From a bacterium (GTDB lineage: Bacteria > Elusimicrobiota > Elusimicrobia > UBA1565 > UBA9628): 51,728 bases of DNA. The stretch is taken from the NCBI GenBank assembly GCA_021796015.1, contig JAJYOT010000005.1:1-51728 (forward strand), given 5' to 3'. Below, piece after piece: positions 15,680-27,300 of this stretch. Below the pieces are notes generated by a model, which saw only the letters and a list, made by a program, of their open reading frames with translations, was not told the DNA's origin and ran no database searches. The translations under genes were made by a program, and so were the position numbers. Position 1 is the stretch's first letter, and every line of letters begins with the position of its first letter.

Positions 15680-17353
15680 GTGAAAAATAAAGAACGGCGG
15701 GTTTATGTTTCGATTTTGGCCGTCTCTTTTCTCCTTTTCTCCTCTCGAACCTGGGCGAGGCCTTGGTATCCGGATGAGAAGCCGGGAGACGAGGTCGCGG
15801 GGCAAGGGAAAACGGCGAATCCGGCCTCCGCCGCCAAGCCGACCGGGAAATCGGCCTGTCCCCCTTTACCCCGCGCGAATATGAAGCGAAGACTCAAGGG
15901 ATTAGTTTTAGACAGCGCGGCCCCGTTTCATCTAGCTCTTTCAGGAATCGGGACTTGGCTCAACATGGGCGCTGGGAAATCCCCTTCAGGAAAAGTTTTT
16001 AACTGCATCTTTACCGCGCCCGGATCAAGCCGGCAGAAAAGCCCGGCGGAACTTTCGCTGACTAGGGATATGCGCCTTTGGGTTGCCGCGAACCCGCCGA
16101 CTCCTTCGACAAAACAAATTTCCCCCCAATGGGTTGGCCGTTTTTTAAACGCGGCCCAATCGGATTCCTATAAAATTGTCGGGAAATCCGTCTTCAAAAA
16201 TAAAAAGGAAAAGAAAGGGCGGAAAATGAAGCGGTCGAGAAGCGCGTTCGCGAATTCAGGCCTCCAACGGGCCGCCCACAAGGTCCAGGAGGCTCAAGCG
16301 CAGACGAACGCTCAAAATAAAGTTTTGGGGCTCGCCCTAGGGCGGGCCTTGCCGCCGCCTTCGCCAACTCGAGCGCGCTATTTTAAAATTTTAAGCGCAC
16401 GGTTGCATACGAACGGGGCCAGCCTAGGAGCCACAAATTATGCCAGAAAAATACAAATGGGAATGCTTGCTCACGCTCCCCAAAGCGTTTTACGGAATTT
16501 AGCTGCTTCCACCTCCTTAAACATTATTCCATGGGGAAAGAAGTTGACGCAAATCCCCCCGTTTACCGCGCTCGCTGGAAAAAAGACTTTTGATGGTCGC
16601 CTGTGGGATAATGTTGAGGGCATCGCCTATACGCCGGCACATAAAAATAGCCCCCGAAAAACGTATGTCGCGGCGTCGGAGAGCGACCTGATTGGGAACG
16701 GCCCTTTAGACTTAAATAATAGGTATCGCAAAGGATTTCTGATTCTCCATGAATACGGCCACGCGGTGCGTTTTGCTTTAACTCGTGACAGTGATTGGAG
16801 GCGAGAAGGAGATGGAAAGGCCGCGACACTCACCTGGCATGGCATGGCTTCAAGATTGCGCGAAAGTCTTTCCGCAATCCCCGCCGCATTTAAAAATCGG
16901 AAAGATGTTCCGACCTTGGATGATTCCACAGCCGTTTATCAGAGCGCGATGAGAAAATACGGCACGATTGGCCTGGGCCATTATGCCGATTCAAACCCCG
17001 ATGAAGCTTTTGCCCAAGCGACCGCGGCCTACTTAGGGGTAGGAGATAATGGAGAAACCGCGAACACGCTTCGGCGCAGGGACCCGCAAATGTATCATTT
17101 AATGAGGGAAGTGTATGGCCGCGCATCGGCCAACCGCTTCTATAAAAAAGGAGAAAGGTCCGCCGTCGCGAGGTTGCGCTTCAAAAACTGGACTTTATCG
17201 CCTCGGTCTAAATTCGGCTCCATGTCTTTAAAAAGCGGCTCTATTTTCGCCAGACGCTCTCATGACAACGGCTTGATCAAGGAAATATGCGGCAAGATCG
17301 GCCCCGCGCGGTGTAAGAAATATTTCCAGGGGCCTCTTCCGCAAGGGTTTTAG
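15680..17353 (+). CDS. Exported HExxH metallopeptidase-like protein (557 aa)
   Basis: From the GTG at 15680, preceded by GGAGAGG, the protein has a signal peptide (VYVSILAVSFLLFSSRTWA). The N-terminal half is Pro/Lys-rich and unrecognised. The zincin motif HEYGH is at about 357-361 in FLILHEYGHAVRF. Glu442 in SNPDEAFAQ is a likely third zinc ligand, in the manner of gluzincins. The longer reading upstream overlaps lspA and has no signal peptide, so it is rejected. It heads a plus-strand cassette with a lipoprotein 3 bp downstream and a DUF481 barrel. Confidence 0.75.
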   Translation: MKNKERRVYVSILAVSFLLFSSRTWARPWYPDEKPGDEVAGQGKTANPASAAKPTGKSACPPLPRANMKRRLKGLVLDSAAPFHLALSGIGTWLNMGAGKSPSGKVFNCIFTAPGSSRQKSPAELSLTRDMRLWVAANPPTPSTKQISPQWVGRFLNAAQSDSYKIVGKSVFKNKKEKKGRKMKRSRSAFANSGLQRAAHKVQEAQAQTNAQNKVLGLALGRALPPPSPTRARYFKILSARLHTNGASLGATNYARKIQMGMLAHAPQSVLRNLAASTSLNIIPWGKKLTQIPPFTALAGKKTFDGRLWDNVEGIAYTPAHKNSPRKTYVAASESDLIGNGPLDLNNRYRKGFLILHEYGHAVRFALTRDSDWRREGDGKAATLTWHGMASRLRESLSAIPAAFKNRKDVPTLDDSTAVYQSAMRKYGTIGLGHYADSNPDEAFAQATAAYLGVGDNGETANTLRRRDPQMYHLMREVYGRASANRFYKKGERSAVARLRFKNWTLSPRSKFGSMSLKSGSIFARRSHDNGLIKEICGKIGPARCKKYFQGPLPQGF

Positions 17354-17356
17354 GAA

Positions 17357-17698
17357 ATGAAAAATTATCTTGCCGTTTTCTTGGCTTTGACCATGATTTG
17401 CGGCTGCGGGCGGAGTTCGGGCCAAGGCAAAAGCGTCCCGACTTGGTCGGTTTATAATAAAAAGGGAACGGAGGTCCTGCGGGTCAAGGACGTTCCCGGT
17501 CCCTTGATCAGTTCGGCTATTTTGCCCCCCGATACGCCGCCGGTATTAAGCCCATTTCTCAGCGCGACGGCTCTCGACCCCTTCGAGGAAAACGCATTGC
17601 GGGATATCCTTAAAAAGTCGCGGAGCTTCAATGAATTCATCGAGAATCTAAAAAAAAGCGGATATTCCGTGATCCGGAGAAAAGCGGGGCCTGAATAA
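17357..17698 (+). CDS. Small lipoprotein of unknown function (113 aa)
   Basis: Begins 3 bp after the protease stop. A hydrophobic signal runs to MICGC, giving a likely lipidated Cys. The short mature part (NKKGTEVLRVKDVPG..., then a helical end) is not recognised. Its position between a protease and an outer-membrane barrel suggests an envelope role. Confidence 0.7.
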   Translation: MKNYLAVFLALTMICGCGRSSGQGKSVPTWSVYNKKGTEVLRVKDVPGPLISSAILPPDTPPVLSPFLSATALDPFEENALRDILKKSRSFNEFIENLKKSGYSVIRRKAGPE

Positions 17699-17704
17699 AA
17701 GTCC

Positions 17705-18514
17705 ATGGCGCTTTTAGGAATTTTTATCGCGCTCCTTCTCGGTCCCGCCGCGCCGAAAATTCAGGCTCAGACCACGGCTTCCCTTCCGGGCGGCGACACG
17801 CAAGTCCCCACGCCCCAGGAAGTCCAGCAAAATCGAAAGAATTGGGGCATGGACCTGGGATTCGGGGGGAGTTTTGTCCAAGGGCAAACCACGGACAATT
17901 CCCTAAACGGAAACTTCGATGTTTTCAAGACCTTGTCTCCCGACCGCTCGGAGGCTTATCTCAGCGGAGAGTTCATCAACAACACCGTCAATTCCAACAG
18001 CATCGTCAATCAAGGGTCCTTGACCGCTCTCTATAACAACCGGCTTTTTCTTCCCAAGGCTTTCAAATTTTTCGTCTATGACACCGAGGCCTACAACAAT
18101 CTTTTCCGGCTTAATTACCGAACGACCAACATGGCCGGCGTCTGCCTTGATGATTTGCGTCTCGGCTCCTCTCTCCAAACACTCAGCCTCGCCCTGGGCC
18201 AGGAACACGAGGATTTTAACACGGGGAAAAGCGACACGACCGGGCGCGCGGTCTTTCACGACGAGTTCAAAATGGATATTTCAAAAACGGCGCGCGTTCA
18301 CGCCGATTTTTTCTATATGCCCGCTCTCGCCGCGGCGAGCAATTACCGGCTTTCGGGAGAAATCAGCCTCGAAACGTTGATCTGGGCTAAATTTCTGGGG
18401 CTTAAAGTCGACTGGGAAGACGAATACGACAGCTATCTGCGCCAATACGCTCCCGTCGCAAGCCTTAACTATTCCGTTTGGACTACCGCGCTGACTTACC
18501 ACTTCGGCGCTTAG
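17705..18514 (+). CDS. DUF481-family outer-membrane beta-barrel protein
   Basis: A 269-aa protein with a signal peptide (about 1-22) followed by amphipathic strands ending in LTYHFGA, a typical terminal barrel strand. The pattern WGMDLGFGGSFVQGQTTDNSLNGNFD, paired strands with Asn/Asp turns and a late VDWEDEYDSY match DUF481 (YdiY-like) proteins. Function in this family is poorly defined; some are salt- or acid-inducible. It starts 6 bp after the lipoprotein gene and converges on ileS with a 9-bp gap. Confidence 0.8.
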   Translation: MALLGIFIALLLGPAAPKIQAQTTASLPGGDTQVPTPQEVQQNRKNWGMDLGFGGSFVQGQTTDNSLNGNFDVFKTLSPDRSEAYLSGEFINNTVNSNSIVNQGSLTALYNNRLFLPKAFKFFVYDTEAYNNLFRLNYRTTNMAGVCLDDLRLGSSLQTLSLALGQEHEDFNTGKSDTTGRAVFHDEFKMDISKTARVHADFFYMPALAAASNYRLSGEISLETLIWAKFLGLKVDWEDEYDSYLRQYAPVASLNYSVWTTALTYHFGA

Positions 18515-18523
18515 GCGCGTCTC

Positions 18524-21298
18524 TTAGCCCAGGGCTTGGGCGCATCTTCCGCAGAGATCGGGATGTTTGGAAGAAGAACCGATGTCGGTTTGATATCTCC
18601 AGCACCGAGGGCATTTCTTTCCATCGGCGCGGGAAACCACGATTTCAATTTCCGGGCCGCCCGGCGCGAACTCGCATTGAGAGACAATCAGGATTTCCGC
18701 CCAATTGACGTTCAAGTTCGGCAATGTTCCCTTCAAAAAGATTTTGGCCTCAAGAGAACTGCCGATCAACCCGGCGGAGCGGGCTTCTTCAAGTTTTTTC
18801 TGCGCGGCCTCGCGAATTTTGCGAAGAGCGCTAAATTGGGCGCTGAGCGCCTCATCAGTTTTAAAATCGGGTTCCGGGGCCACGGTATGCAAAAGAACGC
18901 TTTCGCCCTTATTCCATTTTTTAGCCGGACCCTCGGCCCACGCCTCTTCCATCGTAAACGGAAGAATGGGGGAAGCCAAGGCGCAGACATGAATCAAAGC
19001 CTCGGCCAAGACCGCTTGAGCGGCCACGCGATCCGGATGATCGGGCTTAAAGGTGTAGAGGCGGTCCTTAAGAATATCGCAGTAAAACGCCGAAAGGTCA
19101 AAGGCGCAAAAATCAATGATTCGCCGAGCCGCCGAGCGAAATTTAAATTCCGAATAATCGGAAAGAACGTTTTTCTGAAGTTCTCCCATGAGACCCAACA
19201 TGTATTTTTCAAGCGGAGGGAAAGAAATTTTGTTTTTATCCCAGGATTTCAGATCAAAGGTGTTTCCTAAAAGATATCTCAAGGTGTTCCGAATTTTCCG
19301 ATAGCCCTCGATGGGACCTTCGAGAATCTTATCCGAGATGCGGACGTCATCGGAGTAGTCGGAGAAAGCGACCCACAACCTCAAGATGTCGGCCCCGTAT
19401 TTCTTGATGATGTCCTGGGGACTGACGACGTTCCCCGCGGATTTGTGCATCGCGCGGCCCTTTTCATCCAAGACAAAGCCGTGCGTCAAAACGCTTTTGT
19501 AGGGCGCCTTTCCATTAATCCCTGTCGAAAGAACCAAGGAACTTTGAAACCAGCCGCGATGCTGATCGGAGCCTTCCAAATAAAGATCGGCCGGGCATTC
19601 GTCTTGTTTGAGGACCGCGGTCCAGGACATTCCCGAATCCATCCAGACATCCAAAATGTCTTTTTCCCGGTGAAATTTCTCGGATCCGCAGTCGCATTTG
19701 AGGTTTTCGGGCAGAAATGGCCAAAGTTTATGGTCGACCTCCGATTCCCAATCCTTAAACCAAAAATCATCCCCGCTCGAACGAATCTCCGCTTCGATAG
19801 ATTCAATCGTCTTATCATCCTTAATTGGCTTTTTGCAGGCGGCGCAATAGAGAACGGGAATCGGAGTTCCCCAAAGTCTCTGCCTTGACAAACACCAGTC
19901 AGGGCGGTTTTGAACCATCGCCGAGATGCGGCTTTTGCCCGCCTCCGGCACCCAACGCACGGAATCATCTATTTCTTTAAGAATCCGTCCTCGCAGATTC
20001 GAGTGGTCCATCGTCATGAACCACTGTTCGGTCGCTCGGAAGATGATGGGGTTTTTGCACCGCCAGCAATGCGGATAGCTGTGGGTGATATTTTCTTGAT
20101 GGAGAAGCATTCCGCGTTTTTTTAAATCCTCAATAATGAGCGCGTTTCCCTCGGGAAAAACTTTTTGACTGCGCAAGAATTCCGGGGCTTCAGCGGTGAA
20201 GCGTCCTGAAGCGTCCACGGGACAGAAAGTTTCCAAGCCATTGGCTTGTCCCGTTTGGAAATCATCCGCGCCGTGGCCCGGCGCGGTGTGAACGATGCCG
20301 GTTCCGTCTTCCATGGTCACGTAATCCGCATGCAATAAAGGTCCTTGCAAGTTCTGACCGTAAGGCACTTGATATTTGAAGTATTCGTTTGGGCGACCGA
20401 AAATATTAGTTAATTCCGCGCCTGACAAAGAAAAGCCGGGAATCTTTGTTCCTCCGATCTTCTCCTTGACCGCTTCAGCCCTATTTTCAGCGACTAGGAC
20501 TTTGCGATCTCCAACGGCCAATGAAACATACCTTAAATCGGGATTGACCGCGACTGCTCTGTTGGCCGGAAGAGTCCACGGCGTCGTCGTCCAGATGAGA
20601 ACGTCCTTCCCGATCAATTCCTTAGGACCTTCGGTGATCCGCAACGCGACATAAACTGACGGCGAGGTCTTGTCTTTATACTCGATTTCGGCTTCCGCCA
20701 AGGCGGTCTCGCAGCTGATGCACCAATAAACGGGTTTAAGCCCCCGGTAAATCAAGCCTTTCTTAAGAAGTTTTCTAAAAGCCCCGACGACTTCGGCCTC
20801 GTATTCCTTTTCCATCGTCTTATAGGGTTTTTCCCAATCGGCGAGAACGCCCAAACGCCTAAAATCTTCTTTTTGAAGGCCGATAAAGCGGTCGGCGAAG
20901 TCCGCGGCGTCTTTTCGGAATCCGGGAACATCCTTAATGCCGCGCTGGGACATTTTTTTCTCTTTGAGAAGCGCGGATTCAATCGGAAGCCCGTGGCAAT
21001 CCCATCCCGGCACGTAAGGCACGGCAAACCCCGCGAGAGCCCGGGATTTAAGAACGATGTCTTTTAAGATTTTATTGAGCGCGTGGCCGATATGAATATG
21101 CCCGTTGGCATAAGGCGGCCCGTCATGGAGGACGAATTTCTTTTCGCGGTTTTGGAGCTTGGAATAAATGCCTTCCTTTTCCCACCCATCAATGCGAGCG
21201 GGTTCTTTATTCGGAAGATCCCCCCGCATGGGGAAATCAGTTTTTGGAAGATTGAGAGTCTTGGAATATTTCGCGGTTTCGACTTCAGCTTCAGCCAT
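18524..21298 (-). CDS. ileS: Isoleucyl-tRNA synthetase
   Basis: Class I synthetase of 924 aa, normal length. HIGH motif in [19 protein letters not shown] position read as AMHKSAGN, a tolerated variant; CP1 editing domain with [12 protein letters not shown]; and a C-terminal zinc knuckle (CPRCWRY...CGRC). It charges tRNA-Ile with isoleucine in the cytoplasm. The ATG at 21298 is 8 nt after TAAAAT (21307-21312, minus strand) and has no Shine-Dalgarno sequence. Confidence 0.97.
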   Translation of the reverse strand: MAEAEVETAKYSKTLNLPKTDFPMRGDLPNKEPARIDGWEKEGIYSKLQNREKKFVLHDGPPYANGHIHIGHALNKILKDIVLKSRALAGFAVPYVPGWDCHGLPIESALLKEKKMSQRGIKDVPGFRKDAADFADRFIGLQKEDFRRLGVLADWEKPYKTMEKEYEAEVVGAFRKLLKKGLIYRGLKPVYWCISCETALAEAEIEYKDKTSPSVYVALRITEGPKELIGKDVLIWTTTPWTLPANRAVAVNPDLRYVSLAVGDRKVLVAENRAEAVKEKIGGTKIPGFSLSGAELTNIFGRPNEYFKYQVPYGQNLQGPLLHADYVTMEDGTGIVHTAPGHGADDFQTGQANGLETFCPVDASGRFTAEAPEFLRSQKVFPEGNALIIEDLKKRGMLLHQENITHSYPHCWRCKNPIIFRATEQWFMTMDHSNLRGRILKEIDDSVRWVPEAGKSRISAMVQNRPDWCLSRQRLWGTPIPVLYCAACKKPIKDDKTIESIEAEIRSSGDDFWFKDWESEVDHKLWPFLPENLKCDCGSEKFHREKDILDVWMDSGMSWTAVLKQDECPADLYLEGSDQHRGWFQSSLVLSTGINGKAPYKSVLTHGFVLDEKGRAMHKSAGNVVSPQDIIKKYGADILRLWVAFSDYSDDVRISDKILEGPIEGYRKIRNTLRYLLGNTFDLKSWDKNKISFPPLEKYMLGLMGELQKNVLSDYSEFKFRSAARRIIDFCAFDLSAFYCDILKDRLYTFKPDHPDRVAAQAVLAEALIHVCALASPILPFTMEEAWAEGPAKKWNKGESVLLHTVAPEPDFKTDEALSAQFSALRKIREAAQKKLEEARSAGLIGSSLEAKIFLKGTLPNLNVNWAEILIVSQCEFAPGGPEIEIVVSRADGKKCPRCWRYQTDIGSSSKHPDLCGRCAQALG

Positions 21299-21349
21299 GA
21301 TTGGCTATTTTACAATTTTCAGCAATTCGGGAAACCAAAACGCTGACTT

Positions 21350-24300
21350 CTAAGGCGTCTTGATTGGGTCTTTTTTGCGCTTGAGCAAGGATTGGAAAAT
21401 CGACGGGCGAGGCGGACGATTAATTCCCGAAGCCTCAATCGCCTTAAGCTCGGAAGCGTCCTGCATTTTTTCCATCAACTCTCCGATTAAAACATCGGCG
21501 ACCTTGGGATTTTTGATGAAGTCCTTCGCCGCCTCGACATTTTTCGGGTCCGTGCCCAAAAGCTCTTTCGCCTTTTCCGGCGAGACCATGCGGGAAAGCT
21601 TCTTTAAGGTCCGGTAGCGGCCCAACAAATCCCGAGCCGCGACGATATCGGGGTTTTCCAGGGCCTTGGGATCCAAGGTCAAACGCTTGACGCTCTTATA
21701 AGTCACCGGCGCCTCGGGGTTTTCCGCGTTGTCTTTCACCAAGTCGGCAATCTGACTCCAAATCTCGTTTTCCTTTTCCCGCGGGTTTTCCGATATTTGC
21801 TTTAAATTATCCCAGGCGACTTTCAAATAAGAGGGCGAATCCTCCAATATTTTTCCGTCCACGACCCCGGTCACGCTGACCTTGACCCCTTTCGGAATGC
21901 GGCCGCTGTCGATGCGGCCCATCAGCTGTTTAAAATTGACCGTGGCCAGGGTTTCGGGAGCGCTGACATACATCCGGAATTTCCCGTTTTGATAGGACTT
22001 TCCGAACGGCAAATCAAGGCCTCTAAATCCCGCTTGGCCGACCAAAATCAAGAACTTCGCCTTCCCTGATTCAAGAGCGGCCAGGTTCTTGTATTCATCG
22101 ACCCCCGTCTGGCGGCGGTTCTCCTTTTGGAAATTGGTGTCGGGAGTGATGCCGACGGTAATCTCATCATTGGGGACTTCATTCATCCGCAAGGATTTTC
22201 TAAGCGCCTCGTATTCGGCCTTGGTGTCGGCGTAAATAATCGAGAGATTGGGATTTTTTTCTTGAATATCCTTTAAAATAAATTCCCGCGCGGCGTTTTG
22301 CGAGGCCCCCGGGGAGCTTTCGGGGTTTAGAATTTCATAATTCACGCCGTATCCCGCGCTCTCATCTCCAATCACCTTAAAGCCCATCTTCCCTTTCATG
22401 AATGGAACGATGGAATGGGCCAAGGTTCCGGAAAGCCCCAGCATCACGGTTCCGGCGGCTTTGGCTTTGTTGTTGAATTTGGCGAAATCGACCACCGCCA
22501 AGGAATCGAAATCCAGAGTCAAGGGCTTTCCGTAAAAAGCTTCCAAGTACGAGCGGTATTCGGTGTCGAGATTGTCCAAGGGAACGCCGTTGAAATATTG
22601 GATGACCTCCTGCTTGTTTCTATCGACGTCGGTCGCGAAAAGGTCTTGCAGGTTTTTCTTGGACATCGCCTGATATCCCCCGCCGTAGATTTTTTCAATC
22701 CAAGTCTTCGGCGTTCCATATTGGCGTCCAATCACTCCGCCCCAACCGAGGCCCATTTTTTTAGCCACCGCGTCAAACGCTCCGCCGCCAAAGGCGTGCT
22801 GATGGCTTTTGAGCATATCGAAATAAACCTGTTCCGGGCTCATTTTATAGCGAGCCTTGAAATCAGCGAGGCTTTTAAGCCCCAGTTTTTCATAGAGCGG
22901 CGAATGGGGGTCTAAGAGTTGGGCGCGGTAAGCTTTTGAATTCGTGTAATCGACCGCCTTTCTAAAATCCCGGGTTTGATTGGCGACTAAGTCCTCAAAA
23001 TCCTCCTTGAATTCCGGATTATCCTTCAAAAGTTCTTTAAAGGAAGCGGGATCAAGTTCCTTTCCATTGGAACCGTATTTCTTGAAAAGCTCCTGAAGCT
23101 TCTCGGCCCCTTGGCGAATAGAAGTTTGAACCGGATCGAGTTCGGGATAGCGGCCGACGATGCCGTTAAAGGAACCCAAGGACAGAGCCGTCGTCATCGC
23201 CATCATGTCGTATTCGTCCAAGACCATGTCATAAAGCTCCAGAGGATTCGAGCCCCCGAATTTGTCGGCCTGGGCGAGTTCGGCCCAAAAATCGGAATAG
23301 GTCTTGATTTTAAAGCGCGGCTTCCGGCCGCCAAAAAGAGAAAGATACTGATCCATCGTTTGGGAAGCGAGATCGGGGTTGGTGGTCAAATACATCGCCC
23401 CAAGTTTCCCGCGCGAACGGGCATAATGATCCAGAAAATCCAGCATGACAAAACTTAACAGGGTTTTTCCGCCCGAGGTTTTAAGCAAGTTGAAGATGCG
23501 ATTTTCCCCTTCCGAAAGTCCTTTCAAAGTGGCCAAAATTTGACGCGCTTGAAGTTCGCGGAAACTCTTGATCGGGTTTCCACGAGCGTCCCGCAATTGA
23601 CGATCCGCGGGAACTTGAAGTTCCCGGGTCCCGTCCGGCAACGTCTTCCATTCTCCGAAATGCTGGCCAAAAACGCCCCTTTCCCAAACGGATTTGACCA
23701 GGTTGGCGGAAAAATCCATCTCCGATCGCGAAATCTTTCCCTTCCGGTACGCCTTGAAATTTTCCGCCAGCTGCCGGTCCACCGCCTGGGTATAGGCATC
23801 GGACTCCAAGGTCTTTCTCATGACTCGGAGAGCCTCCGCGGTCTTGGCGTGTCCCCCGGAGGAAAGAGAGGCAATTTTTTCATCCATCGCCCGGTGAACG
23901 GAATCGATTAAGACGTCCGCCGCCGCGTCCGAGGCGGTTTGAATGAGCCGGTCTTTGGCGGTTTCCAAGGATTGGGCGCGCGTATTCTCGCCGTCTTTCT
24001 CAAGAGACGCGATTTTTTCGTTCATCCGATCGACTAAATCGGACAAGGAACCGTTTAGGCCGATCCCATTTGTTTTCATTGCCCTCTCAACCACGGCCGC
24101 CCGCGCTTCATCGCCGGAAGCCTTAATCTTCTCCAAGGCATCCGGAGCTTTCTCTTGCCCGGTCGTCTTCCACCAATTTTCAAGACTGACGTTTTCTTTA
24201 TCGGCTGATTGCGCGATATCCTCAATCAGAATATCCTGCGGGGTCTGGAGGTCTTTGCCAAGATGGAAAACGGCGTTCCCAAAATTTTTTCTCACAAATT

Positions 24301-27300
24301 TCAAGGTTCCGGAGGAATTAATCTGGGCTATCGCGGCCATGCTTTTCAGCTTCTCAAGCTCAGGGCCCGAAATAACCTCGGACGGCCCCTTCTTGTCCTT
24401 GGGTTGCAAGGTCAGGGAATGGTCCGCGTCTAAAATTTGGGCCCGCAAGGACGAACTTTTCACCAAGCGCCGGCTTAAAATCTTTCGCGCGGCGTCAACG
24501 ATGGAATCCGACAGGCGCAAATCCGAATTTTTGGCGAGAGTTTCTATTTCTTCCTGAGACAAGGTTTTGGGCCCCGCATCGCTGGTCCGCTCGGCGCCGT
24601 TTCCAAGAACCGCGCTCTCATCGATTTTTTCCAAATTCAGAGAACCGTCGGGGGTCCGGGTAAATTTAAAAAATTGGTTGTTGTCTTTCTTGTCGGCGTT
24701 GAGAAGAAGCGCGAGTTCCGCGTCGGAAAAGCCGTTAAGCCGCCTTTCGGCCGCCTCTTCCCTCCATTGAGACGTGATTTTAAAGATTCCCGTCGGCGGA
24801 CTTTTCTTAATCCAGGAATCCCACAAAAATTGGGCTCTTTCCTTCCAGGCCTTGGGAGATAAAATTCCCACGGAATCCGAAAATGATTTTTTATAGGTCA
24901 GCGTGTAATCATCCGGCAAGGCTTCGATTTCCTTGCCCTTGTCTTGACTCATCAAATTCGCGAATCCCGCCTCTTCTTCCTGTCGATTGGACAACTCATC
25001 ATTATTTCTCATCGCCGTCGTCGGCAAGAAAAGCCAGGAAACCTGATTGGCGGCAAGACCCGCCTGAAAAGAATTGGCTATATTTTGATCCTTGGCCGTC
25101 TTTCCGGTTTCGAGATTGTCTTTATAATCGTGCGGGATCAAATAGTAATCCGCGTGCTCGACCGCCAATTGCGATAACCAGCCCGTGGATAGATATTTCG
25201 CCATGCCGTCGGCCATGCCGCCGGTCCAAATAGCGACCCGGTATAGGGGCCTAAGGATGGGAGCGGCGTCCATAGCGCTCATTTGAAGCGCGCCCAAGGG
25301 GCCTGATTCGGCCACCGCTGATTTCGAATAACGGGGAATGAGTTTCGCCCCCGATTTGACGACCCAACTGAACGGCCCCGGAGTTTCCGCAATACTCTTA
25401 ACGAATGAACTAATATCGTTTCCAAAAACACCGAAAGCCGGAGCCTGAATGGGACTGGCCATCATAAGCGGCGTCGCGCGCGCGCCGAAAGCCGCGCCAT
25501 AAATCGCGCCTTCTTTAAAAGCCTCACCCGCGCTCTCATATTGCGAAGTTTGAGGATTCCACCAATGAGAGACCGCGCTCATGGCCCCGGAAGCTCCTCC
25601 CATAACGAGAGCGTTTTTCCCTTGAAGTTCGAGGGAGTTGACGACGCTTTTTCGGGCAATCTGAAACGCCATCTGCTGAAACGGCAGCGCCTGCCCCTTA
25701 GATCCAATTTCGGCAAGCCCCAAGGCGTTTTTGGTCCCGGTCGCAATGCCATGCCCGGTTCTGCCAAAAAATTCCACCGTTCCACCCAAAACTTTTTTTG
25801 TCCAAGTCCCGACGCGCCCGAAAGAATCCAGGGTTTGAGACAACCTTCCTACAGCCGAGACATCATCGGCCGCTTCGGCCGCGCGCAAGGCCTGACCAGC
25901 GTCAATAGCGGCTTGGGTCAATCTCTCAGCTCCAATGGCGGCGCCGCCGATAAAAGTCGAATAAGCGCTAAAAGCGGCCGCGTCCACGGCGGCAGAAGCC
26001 AATTGATAATCGAGAAGCAACGGCCTTACATAGGAAAAAAGGTCTCCGATCACCCCTTGAGACTCCGTCCCAGCCTTGTCTTCTGGAATATCGGTCATGA
26101 AGCCCTCGAAGCTTAAGTTAGCCGCAGGATCTTTGAGCAGTTGATCCGCCGTATAGTTTTTAAGGGTCGTTACGACCATTTCCGGGTCCAAAGATCCGAT
26201 TTCCTTGAACGCCTCGGTATAATTGCCGTGATTCATCAAGTCTAAAACATGATCACGTAAAGGCTCATTGGCCATCAATTTCTGATAAGCCTCTTTCGTC
26301 AGCCAATTATGAGAAAGAAGAATCCCAATCAAGCGGTCTCTTTGACCAAGTTCGGCCTTATTCATCCCTGTATTGAGAAATCTTAAAGTGGACCAGTGCT
26401 GAAGCTTCTGCCAAAAGCCTTTGGGATGAGCTAAAGAGGGTTTCGAACTGGCATTTTCCCTTAGAATCTCATCAAGCTCATTAAGTTCGGTGAAAGCCTG
26501 GATGCGTCCCGTAAAATTCTGAAACCCCGCCAGGATTTGACTGTTAAAAATACTGAGTCTAAGACTTTTTTCTTTGATTTCTTTTTTATCCAAAACTTTT
26601 TGAAGGCCGAGTTCCGAAAGAATTCCTGGGAAACGGTCTCTCAAAAGCCCGGCCGCTTGGGCTCTCATGGCGCTGTCCTCCGACAAATCTCCCGCTTCCT
26701 TAAGCTCGGTCGAAAACGCAATAAGGTCATCAGAAACTTTTTTAACCTTGGGCGGAAGATTGGCAAGGAAGGTCTGATAGCTGATTCCCTGCATTTCGGA
26801 GAGAGAGTTTCCGGTTTTATACCTTGACTGCCGATTCCCGAATTCCCGCGCGAGATAAAGGGCCCTTAAGTCTTCCACCTCGGCCTTAGATTTCCCAAGT
26901 TTTTTTCTCAACTCGGACCCGTAAAGTTCGGACAGGGAAGCATTCGCTAAATCAAAATAAAGGTTTGAGGCGTCTTTTTGAAGGGCCGCGACTTCTTCTT
27001 TATCGGAAAGTTTTTTCATCTCATCTTCATACTGCAAAGCGACTTTCTCAAGTCTTTTCGCCTCTCGTTTGGCCGCGTCGCTGGTGAGTCCTAGATAGGT
27101 TTGGTATTCCCCGTTTTTGAGTTGCCCCACCTGCTGGGATAAATTCTCAAGCTGAAGAATGCGAATGTTATTTTGGGCGATTTGAAGCCAATGATCGCTT
27201 GCGGCCAAGGCCTCGTCTTTTTCCTCTTTCGATATCCCAGGCTTATCAGCTCTTTGGCGAGCCGCCTTGGCATAGGCCATGGCCAGCATCGCGTTGGAGG

